Shown here piece after piece: positions 1-4,647 of a DNA stretch of 10,196 nt. Numbering within the stretch: position 1 is the first letter of the stretch; every line of letters begins with the position of its first letter. Made by a program: the position numbers and the translations under genes. The DNA is from DAIMZM01 sp036733985 (GTDB lineage: Bacteria; Bacillota; Dehalobacteriia; UBA4068), in assembly GCA_036733985.1 (NCBI GenBank), contig DAIMZM010000087.1, positions 1-10,196 on the forward strand, written 5' to 3'. Under the pieces are notes generated by a model. It was not told the DNA's origin. It worked only from the letters and a program-made list of their open reading frames with translations, and made no database searches.

Positions 1-1080
1 CTTCAGCCCGTATCGGCGGAGGAAATCATCCGGATCCAAGCCTTCCGGGAACATCAGCACCCGGGCGTCCACAAAATCATAGGTGTTCAGCTTTTCCAGG
101 GAAGCCAGGGCAGCCTTGGCCCCGGCGCCGTCCCCGTCAAAAGCCAGCAGCACCTGGAGGCGGCCCGGGCTTTCCGGGGCAAAACGGGACAGCAGCCGGG
201 CATGGTCGTTGGTAAAGGCGGTGCCCAGGGAAGCCACGGCGTTTTTCACCCCATATTGATGGGCGGCCAGCACATCCATATACCCCTCCATGATCACCGC
301 CTGGCTTTGGGCCCGGATCTCCGGCCCGGCCAGATCCAGGGCGTACAGGAGCTGGGATTTATTATAGATGGGCGTGGTTTGGGAATTCAGGTATTTGGGC
401 TGCTCGTCGCCGACGGCCCGGCCGCCGAAAGCCACCACCGCGCCCCGGTGGTCCCGGATGGGGAAAATCAAGCGGCCATGGAATTTGTCATAGAGCTGGT
501 TATTCTTGGCGCTCCTGCTGCAAAGGCCGGAGCGGATCAGCAGGGCCTGGCCATAGCCCGCCGCCTGCAAATGCCGGGCCAGGGCCTGCCAGTCAGCCTC
601 CGGGGCCATGCCTAAGCCGAAGCTTTGGGCAGTGGCTGCATCCACGCCCCGCTTGGCCAAATAGGCCAGGGCCTGCCGGCTTTCAGGCAGCAGGCCGGCG
701 TAGAAAGCCGCCGCCTGGTTATGCATGGCCAGCAAAGCCTGGCGTTCCTGCTGGCGCTGCTGGGCCTCCTTGCTCATAGCCTGCTCCGGAATGGCCACGC
801 CGCAGCGCTCAGCCAGCTTTTGGGCCGCCTCCACAAAGGTCAGGTTCTCGATATCCTGAACAAAGCCGATGACATTGCCGCCTTTACCGCAGCCGAAGCA
901 TTTATAGATCTGCTTATCCTGGTTAACGGAAAAGGAGGGGGTATCTTCCTCATGAAAGGGGCAAAGGCCGAAATGGTTGCGGCCCCTTCTTTTCAGAGGC
1001 ACATAATCCCCTACCACGTCCACAATATCGGCGCGGCGCATGATCTCCTCAACGGTTTCCGGCGGGATATAATTTGACAT
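1..1080 (-). CDS. dnaG: DNA primase DnaG, N-terminal 360 codons (runs off left edge)
   Basis: DnaG makes the short RNA primers for lagging-strand DNA synthesis at the replication fork. Reading leftward from the ATG at 1080-1078, all 360 codons to the window edge are open. The N-terminal CHC2-type zinc-binding domain shows C40-P-F-H43 and C61-F-G-C64 as metal ligands, after the family-typical IVDVVGDYVPLKRRGRNHF stretch. The central catalytic core follows, with the TOPRIM glutamate in EGYMD (E265) and the metal-binding DGD (D315, D317). The C-terminal part of the core and the DnaB helicase-binding domain lie outside the window. A GGAAG sits 9 bases before the ATG. In Bacillota dnaG is usually followed by the main sigma factor gene, which would lie to the left. 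The upstream ACT gene is on the same strand, 134 bases away. Identification is very secure. Confidence 0.97.
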   Translation of the reverse strand, partial: MSNYIPPETVEEIMRRADIVDVVGDYVPLKRRGRNHFGLCPFHEEDTPSFSVNQDKQIYKCFGCGKGGNVIGFVQDIENLTFVEAAQKLAERCGVAIPEQAMSKEAQQRQQERQALLAMHNQAAAFYAGLLPESRQALAYLAKRGVDAATAQSFGLGMAPEADWQALARHLQAAGYGQALLIRSGLCSRSAKNNQLYDKFHGRLIFPIRDHRGAVVAFGGRAVGDEQPKYLNSQTTPIYNKSQLLYALDLAGPEIRAQSQAVIMEGYMDVLAAHQYGVKNAVASLGTAFTNDHARLLSRFAPESPGRLQVLLAFDGDGAGAKAALASLEKLNTYDFVDARVLMFPEGLDPDDFLRRYGLK

Positions 1081-1214
1081 GGGATCAGACTTCCGCTTCC
1101 GGGCCGCGCCTGAGCGGGCCAAGGTTTAGCTAAAACGAAAACCCCGGCTGCGTGCTGAGGCCTGCCCTGATTATTATCAGCCGCTGCATGGAAAAATATA
1201 CCTGAAAGGACAGG

Positions 1215-1649
1215 CTAGACCAGGGGCGAGCCGGCCTCCTCCGCTGTGAGCAGATGCAGACCCGCCTTGGTCAGGGCCGCCTCGGCAGCGGGGATATCGT
1301 CCACCTTGAAAATATTCCGGGCCGCGCTGCCATGGCCGAAGAAGGCATAAATATAATCCACGTTGATGCCTTCCTGCTCCAGCACCTGTAGGGCCTCGTT
1401 CAGGCCGCCGGGCTGATCCTTGGTGGCTACGCCCAGGACTTCGGTTTCCAGCACCATGAATTTGGCTTCTTTCAGGGCAGCCAGGGCCAGATCCGGCTGA
1501 TCCACGATCAGGCGCAGGATACCGTAATCCGCCGTATCCGCCGCGGACAGGGCCAGGATATTCACCTGATTTTGGGCCAGGCAGCTGGTGACCGCAATCA
1601 GCCTGCCCTGTTTGTTTTCAATGAATACCGAAATCTGCTTAATCGCCAT
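1215..1649 (-). CDS. Tandem ACT-domain protein (amino-acid-binding type)
   Basis: This 144-residue protein consists of two ACT domains, about residues 4-68 and 71-136, with no enzyme domain attached. ACT domains are small ligand-binding folds, usually for amino acids, that regulate enzymes. The first has the pattern ENKQGRL-x-AVTSCLAQNQVNILALS, and the second QPGGLNEALQVLEQEGINVDYIYAF; both fit the beta-alpha-beta-beta-alpha-beta ACT fold. Stand-alone double-ACT proteins of about 143 residues are known in anaerobic bacteria and archaea, often beside phenylacetate-CoA ligase genes. No such gene is visible here, so the ligand and partner are unknown. The start is supported by GGAGG 6 bases before the ATG, and the gene ends in TAG. 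It is probably cytosolic, as no signal peptide or membrane segment is seen. The family assignment is secure; the function is not. Confidence 0.88.
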   Translation of the reverse strand: MAIKQISVFIENKQGRLIAVTSCLAQNQVNILALSAADTADYGILRLIVDQPDLALAALKEAKFMVLETEVLGVATKDQPGGLNEALQVLEQEGINVDYIYAFFGHGSAARNIFKVDDIPAAEAALTKAGLHLLTAEEAGSPLV

Positions 1650-1854
1650 ACCCTTCCTCCCTTAGCCAAACAGGCGGTTGCCAATTACTTTAGCAAACCC
1701 TGCCCCCTGCTTTTTATGTGCTTTTCATTTTAATATGAATTTATCAACCGGTTTCTTTTTCGCCGTTTTGTTAGGGCTTTCCTGCATAAAGTGGGCTTTG
1801 ACGGGCAAAATAGGGCTGTAACATCCAAACAGGATAAAAATCAGGAGGTCGTAT
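1650..1854. other. Divergent intergenic region between the ACT gene and the Q/N-rich gene
   Basis: This 205-base gap separates two divergently transcribed genes and should hold both promoters. Its AT-rich core at about 1710-1750 includes a small inverted repeat, TTCAT (1724-1728) and ATGAA (1735-1739). For the plus-strand gene a weak candidate is TTGACG (1798-1803) with TAACAT (1819-1824), but the 15-base spacing is short. For the minus strand, TTGATA at about 1746-1741 resembles a -35 box, but no good -10 lies at the right distance. No riboswitch or open reading frame is convincing. Confidence 0.4.
1843..1849 (+). promoter_or_regulatory. Strong ribosome binding site of the Q/N-rich gene
   Basis: AGGAGGT at 1843-1849 matches the anti-Shine-Dalgarno end of 16S rRNA almost perfectly. 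Counted from AGGAGG, it stands 6 bases before the ATG at 1855. It is the main reason to choose this reading frame over the other long open frames that the repeat produces on both strands. Confidence 0.85.
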
Positions 1855-2040
1855 ATGAAAAACCAAGAGCAACAGAACCGGAACCAGCAGCAGAATCAGC
1901 AGAATCAGCAGCGGAACCAACAGAATCAGCAGCAGCAGAATCAGCAACGCAACCAACAGAATCAGCAGCAGCAGAATCAGCAGCGCAACCAACAGAATCA
2001 GCAGCAGCAAAATCAGCAGAATCAGCAGCGGAACCAGTAG
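1855..2040 (+). CDS. Small Gln/Asn-rich repeat protein of unknown function
   Basis: This gene encodes 61 residues using only six amino acids: Gln and Asn make up nearly everything, with a few Arg, one Lys, one Glu and the initial Met. After a 19-residue lead there are three copies of the 12-residue unit RNQQNQQQQNQQ (residues 20-31, 32-43, 44-55) and a short variant tail ending NQQRNQ, then TAG. It has no hydrophobic residue after Met1, no signal peptide and no membrane segment, so it should be disordered or, like other Q/N-rich tracts, prone to self-assembly. A strong ribosome site and a hairpin terminator 22 bases after the stop make it a self-contained single-gene unit. I recognise no family. 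Gamma-type small acid-soluble spore proteins are also rich in Q and N, but they contain Ala and other residues absent here, so that link is only a guess. Confidence 0.72.
   Translation: MKNQEQQNRNQQQNQQNQQRNQQNQQQQNQQRNQQNQQQQNQQRNQQNQQQQNQQNQQRNQ
1912..2037 (+). repeat. 36-bp tandem repeat, about 3.5 copies, inside the Q/N-rich gene
   Basis: Units run 1912-1947, 1948-1983 and 1984-2019, followed by a half unit with a different order to 2037. The three full units differ at only a few positions, mostly silent (for example cgg or cgc for Arg, caa or cag for Gln). The period is a multiple of three, so copy-number change would keep the frame. Within each unit there is a finer CAG/AAT-type triplet pattern. 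The array is open in several frames on both strands, which creates spurious Leu-rich and Ala/Ser/Glu-rich reading frames. Confidence 0.9.
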
Positions 2041-2062
2041 CGTCAGGATGATGAAGGCAAGA

Positions 2063-2086
2063 AAGGCGCCGGAGGGCCGGCGCCTT
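2063..2086. terminator. Bidirectional hairpin terminator between the Q/N-rich gene and the GIY-YIG gene
   Basis: A perfect 10-bp stem, AAGGCGCCGG (2063-2072) with CCGGCGCCTT (2077-2086), closes on an AGGG loop. It lies 22 bases after the Q/N-rich stop and 28 bases beyond the end of the convergent minus-strand gene. The T-tract is weak on the plus side (TTACATATTATT) and somewhat better on the minus side (CCTTTCTTGCC), so it probably serves both genes. Confidence 0.75.
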
Positions 2087-2114
2087 ACATATTATTAAAG
2101 CAATGTGGCGGATA

Positions 2115-2696
2115 TTACCGGCCCAGCGCAGCCTGCTCCGCCAATTGCAGGCGGTAGACCTTGATTTGGCGGCCAAAGCTGTTATGCGGGTTATGCTGAA
2201 AATTGAACATGGGGGCGTTATAGTCGATCAGCCCCAGGTACCAGGGTTCTACCTGATCTTTGGGCAGGGGCAGAAAAGCCACCCGCAAATTTTCCCGCAT
2301 CCAGCCTGTCAGCGCTGCTTCGCTTTCCTGATCCAGCTTATAGTTGGTAAAACGGTCGTTATCTTCCGGATTTGCGGAATTGGGCACAGGCACCAGGGAA
2401 AGCTTGGTCGCCAGCATCGCGGCCAGGGAACGGCGGACCGTGGAAATCCCGGTATTATTATCCCAATGGCGGTGGCTGTCGAAACTATTGTGCGCCACAT
2501 AGACAATGGTGGGCGTGGGCTCATCCCAGATATTGCCGCCCAGCTCCCGGCCGGTATAGCTGATGATATAAATCCCGGTCTCCCTACCGAATCTGGCATA
2601 AGCCAAATCGTCCACAACCGCCGCTTCCTGGATCAGCCGCGCGCTCATGGCCTTTCTTTGCTCCCAGGTGATCTGTTCCTCCGCTTTGGCGTTCAT
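2115..2696 (-). CDS. GIY-YIG nuclease-like protein
   Basis: The 193-residue product resembles a family of stand-alone GIY-YIG proteins found in diverse bacteria. Visible signatures are GIY at residues 41-43, YVA at 66-68 in place of the usual YIG, a nearby R76, a conserved-looking GISTVRRSLAAML block (83-95), DRFTNYKLD (114-122), a W-M-R-E-N-L-R block (132-138), E150 as candidate metal-binding glutamate, and a closing NAPMFNF with HNPHN (160-172). GIY-YIG domains cut DNA using the Tyr, Arg and Glu residues, so activity is possible but the G-to-A change in the second motif makes it uncertain. Its biological role is unknown. It starts 24 bases after the hpt stop, with AAAGGGG about 9 bases before its ATG, so the two are probably cotranscribed. 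It ends in TAA before the shared hairpin at 2063-2086. Confidence 0.72.
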   Translation of the reverse strand: MNAKAEEQITWEQRKAMSARLIQEAAVVDDLAYARFGRETGIYIISYTGRELGGNIWDEPTPTIVYVAHNSFDSHRHWDNNTGISTVRRSLAAMLATKLSLVPVPNSANPEDNDRFTNYKLDQESEAALTGWMRENLRVAFLPLPKDQVEPWYLGLIDYNAPMFNFQHNPHNSFGRQIKVYRLQLAEQAALGR

Positions 2697-2720
2697 GTTG
2701 ACCAGCCCCTTTCAAATTCA

Positions 2721-3287
2721 TTATTGATATGCTTCCGGCTTCAGCACAGCCACAAAGGGCAGATGCCGGTAATGTCCGTCAAAATCCAGGCCATAGCCGA
2801 CCACAAAGCGGTCCGGTATGACAAAGCCTACATAATCCATTTGCATGGGCGTCAAACGGCGGGAAGGTTTATCCAGCAGGGTGCAGATCTTCAGGGATTT
2901 GGGCCGGCGGGCTTCCAGCAAATTATACAGGCATTGCATGGTCAGGCCGGTATCGATGATATCCTCGATGATCAGCACATGTTTATCGGTGATGGATTCG
3001 GCTATGTCTTTCAGGATGCGCACCGAGCCGGAAGTGCGGGTGCCATGGGTATAACTGCTCATGGCCATAAAATCTATGGATACCGGCAGCTGGATCCGGC
3101 GGATCAAGTCTGCCATAAACAAAACAGAGCCGCGCAGGATACCGATAATCACCAACTCGTCAACGTCCAGACGCTGATAGTCGGCTGTGATCTCATCCGC
3201 CAGCTCCATAACTCTTTTTTGAATTGTTTCCTCGTCAAACAGCACTTCGTCGACTTGGTCGGCGAGATGCTTCTCCCATGGGTTCAA
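2721..3287 (-). CDS. hpt: Hypoxanthine phosphoribosyltransferase
   Basis: This purine-salvage enzyme joins hypoxanthine (often also guanine) to PRPP, giving IMP or GMP and pyrophosphate in the cytosol. With the start chosen here it has 188 residues, close to the usual 175-185. Motifs are the early loop LRGSVLFMADL (51-61), SSYTHGTRTSG (77-87), the PRPP-binding EDIIDTGLT (108-116, with E108, D109 and D112), the purine-contacting lysine in LLDKPSRR (K140), and the family C-terminal block GFVIPDRFVVGYGLDF. The frame stays open upstream to 3425, but that extension does not resemble the family. The in-frame TTG at 3287-3285 has GGGAG 9 bases upstream and gives the expected N-terminus before DEVLFDEE. 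The ATG in the nearby CCATGG is out of frame. The gene ends in TAA, 24 bases before the GIY-YIG gene. Confidence 0.93.
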   Translation of the reverse strand: MNPWEKHLADQVDEVLFDEETIQKRVMELADEITADYQRLDVDELVIIGILRGSVLFMADLIRRIQLPVSIDFMAMSSYTHGTRTSGSVRILKDIAESITDKHVLIIEDIIDTGLTMQCLYNLLEARRPKSLKICTLLDKPSRRLTPMQMDYVGFVIPDRFVVGYGLDFDGHYRHLPFVAVLKPEAYQ

Positions 3288-3296
3288 GAAAAACCA

Positions 3297-3305
3297 CTCC
3301 CTTCC
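3297..3305 (-). promoter_or_regulatory. Ribosome binding site supporting the TTG start of hpt
   Basis: On the minus strand GGAAGGGAG occupies this stretch, and its last base is 9 bases before the TTG at 3287. No in-frame ATG exists near the family-expected N-terminus, so this site is what supports TTG as the start. Confidence 0.55.
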
Positions 3306-3310
3306 GCAGA

Positions 3311-3327
3311 TACAATACCATATTGTA
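3311..3327. repeat. Perfect inverted repeat upstream of hpt
   Basis: TACAATA (3311-3317) and TATTGTA (3321-3327) are exact reverse complements around CCA. The repeat sits 24 bases upstream of the hpt start codon. Read leftward it contains TACAAT, a fair -10 box, though no matching -35 is seen. It could be an operator or a leader hairpin. Confidence 0.5.
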
Positions 3328-3574
3328 GTATTCGCGCCTTTGGGAAAAATACCTGCCGGTAAAAGGGCGCCCAACCCCTGCCGGACAAGGAAATATTTGG
3401 CCAGCTGGGCAGGTGCCGCTTGCACCTCCGCTTATGCCATTAGTATATGCGGTTTTTGCCTATATTTATCCTGTCCCCGTTTAATCTGCCGGAGAAAGCA
3501 AATTTCACTTTTCCGCTTATCCTGTCATAGATTAAGATAGGCCCGCCCTTTCAGGCCTGGATTTGCTTTAACCA

Positions 3575-3591
3575 ATCAATTATTTATTGAT
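3575..3591. promoter_or_regulatory. Candidate LysR-type operator (AT-rich dyad)
   Basis: ATCAAT (3575-3580) and ATTGAT (3586-3591) form a perfect dyad around TATTT. It fits the loose T-N11-A layout that LysR regulators favour, and it overlaps the -35 box of the LysR gene. A second imperfect pair, ACGA and TCGT, lies at 3593-3596 and 3604-3607. Autoregulation is the usual habit of this family and is the inference here. Confidence 0.4.
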
Positions 3592-3615
3592 AACGACTAT
3601 AAATCGTGGTATATT
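3587..3615 (+). promoter_or_regulatory. Candidate sigma-70-type promoter for the LysR gene
   Basis: TTGATA (3587-3592) and TATATT (3610-3615) each match consensus at five of six positions and are spaced by 17 bases. The predicted transcript would start near 3622, right at the ribosome site, giving a very short leader. That is unusual and lowers confidence. Confidence 0.5.
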
Positions 3616-3632
3616 TGTTGTCGGAGGTTGTT

Positions 3633-4589
3633 ATGGATTTAAAACAATTGGAAGTATTCGCCGCAGTGGTGTCCCAGGGCAGCTTTTCCAAGGCCGCGGA
3701 GCAGCTTTTCCTGACCCAGCCCACTGTCAGCGCGCATATTAAGAAGCTTGAAGCTGAGCTGGGGCAAAGCCTGATCCAGCGGAATACCAAAAGCCTGCGG
3801 GTCACAGCCGCGGGCCAGCGCTTCTATCCCTATGCCCAGGCCATGCTGAACCTGCGCCGCCAGGCCCTGGCGGAAATGCAGCCGGAGGGGGTTGCCTTAT
3901 CCCTTGCCATTGGCGCTTCCTCCATCCCCTCCGCCTATGTTTTGCCGGAACTGATGGCCGGATACGCCCAAGAGCATCCCGGCCTCAGTTTTAATATTGT
4001 CCGCCAGGACAGCCTGGGGGTGCTGGCCGGCCTGCTCCAGGGGGAAACGGATCTGGGCCTGGTGGGCACGTATATTCCGGATGAACGCTGCCTCTATCAG
4101 CCCTTCCTCCGGGACGAGCTGGTGCTGGCCACCCCGAATAACGCCCATTTCCGTAAGCTCCGGCAGCAGGGGGCGGATATTTACCGGCTGCTGCAAGAGC
4201 CCTTGATCATGCGGGAATCCTCCTCCGGCACCCGCCGGGAGGCGGAGCATATCCTGGAAGCCCTGGGCCTGGCCTGGTCCTCCCTGCAGGTGGTGGCTAC
4301 CCTGAACGACCCGGCGGCAGTGAAAAACAGCATTGCCAGCGGCATGGGCGCCGCCATCCTCTCCCGCCGGGCAGCCAGCGGCCTGGCGGCGTCAGGCCAG
4401 GCCCTGCTCTTTCCCTTTGGCGGGAATTTGGGCCAGCGCTGGCTCTATATCGTCACCCGGAAGCTGCTGCCCCCCAACCGGACCGCCCAGGACTTCATCG
4501 CCTTTATCCGCCGGCAGACCGCTGCCGCCCCGGGTCAGTCCTGGCCATCCCCGGCGGCCCCGGCGCAAAACGACAAGCCCGGGCCTTGA
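3633..4589 (+). CDS. LysR-family transcriptional regulator (selenium-metabolism-associated/YeiE-like type)
   Basis: The product is a 318-residue LysR regulator. It has an N-terminal winged helix-turn-helix (residues 1-60; FSKAAEQLFLTQPTVSAHIKKLE is the recognition region), a linker helix (about 61-85) and a periplasmic-binding-type effector domain (about 88-297). Motifs ASSIPSAYVLPELMAGY, DLGLVGT and the DERCLYQPFLRDELVLATPN stretch resemble the group annotated as selenium-metabolism-associated LysR proteins in anaerobes; that name is by likeness only, as no selenium gene lies here. The last 20 or so residues are a Pro/Ala-rich tail beyond the usual domain. The ATG at 3633 is chosen over an upstream GTG at 3606 because GGAGG (3623-3627) is 5 bases before it and MDLKQLEVF is the normal LysR beginning. 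The next gene follows after 58 bases on the same strand, so cotranscription is likely. Confidence 0.9.
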   Translation: MDLKQLEVFAAVVSQGSFSKAAEQLFLTQPTVSAHIKKLEAELGQSLIQRNTKSLRVTAAGQRFYPYAQAMLNLRRQALAEMQPEGVALSLAIGASSIPSAYVLPELMAGYAQEHPGLSFNIVRQDSLGVLAGLLQGETDLGLVGTYIPDERCLYQPFLRDELVLATPNNAHFRKLRQQGADIYRLLQEPLIMRESSSGTRREAEHILEALGLAWSSLQVVATLNDPAAVKNSIASGMGAAILSRRAASGLAASGQALLFPFGGNLGQRWLYIVTRKLLPPNRTAQDFIAFIRRQTAAAPGQSWPSPAAPAQNDKPGP

Positions 4590-4647
4590 CCCAGGCCAAG
4601 GCTCATTTACCCAAACATTTGCCTAAACTAAGGAAGGGAGGCAAAGT

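Larger units (their letters stand above)
3288..3632. other. Divergent control region between hpt and the LysR gene
   Basis: This gap of about 345 bases should hold promoters for hpt (leftward) and the LysR gene (rightward). It contains an inverted repeat at 3311-3327, a hairpin-like AGGTGC/GCACCT pair (3411-3416 and 3422-3427), two copies of TTATCCTGTC (3466-3475 and 3517-3526), related TCCGCTTAT words at 3427-3435 and 3512-3520, and AT-rich palindromic DNA at 3575-3615. A minus-strand TATACT (3447-3442) could be a -10 for hpt, but no good -35 matches it. I see no convincing small gene here. Confidence 0.5.

Noticed and set aside
202..1077. Two plus-strand open frames opposite dnaG
   Set aside because: They are antisense shadows; the minus strand encodes DnaG with its zinc and TOPRIM motifs.
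1130..1183. Possible terminator after the ACT gene (minus strand CGGCTG with CAGCCG, then TTTTCGTTTT)
   Set aside because: The stem is only 6 bp with a loop of 27 bases, too weak to call.
1771..2010. Minus-strand Leu/Ile/Val-rich open frame that would look like a membrane protein
   Set aside because: It is the reverse reading of the 36-bp CAG/AAT repeat, has no ribosome site, and lies opposite a gene with a strong one.
1912..2037. Possible CRISPR array because of a 36-bp period
   Set aside because: Copies are directly abutting with no unique spacers, and the period encodes a protein repeat.
1791..2051. Plus-strand Ala/Ser/Glu-repeat open frame overlapping the Q/N-rich gene
   Set aside because: It has a GTG start with no ribosome site and is the same repeat in another frame; the 1855 start has AGGAGGT at good spacing.
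2103..3362. Long plus-strand open frame of 419 codons
   Set aside because: It lies antisense to hpt and the GIY-YIG gene, both with clear family motifs, and its product resembles no family.
3288..3425. N-terminal extension of Hpt back to 3425
   Set aside because: The extra 46 residues do not resemble the family, which begins close to the TTG at 3287; no ribosome site supports the longer form.
4583..4604. Hairpin GCCTTG/CAAGGC between the LysR and cyclic-di-GMP genes as a terminator
   Set aside because: The stem is short, overlaps the LysR stop codon and has no T-tract after it.
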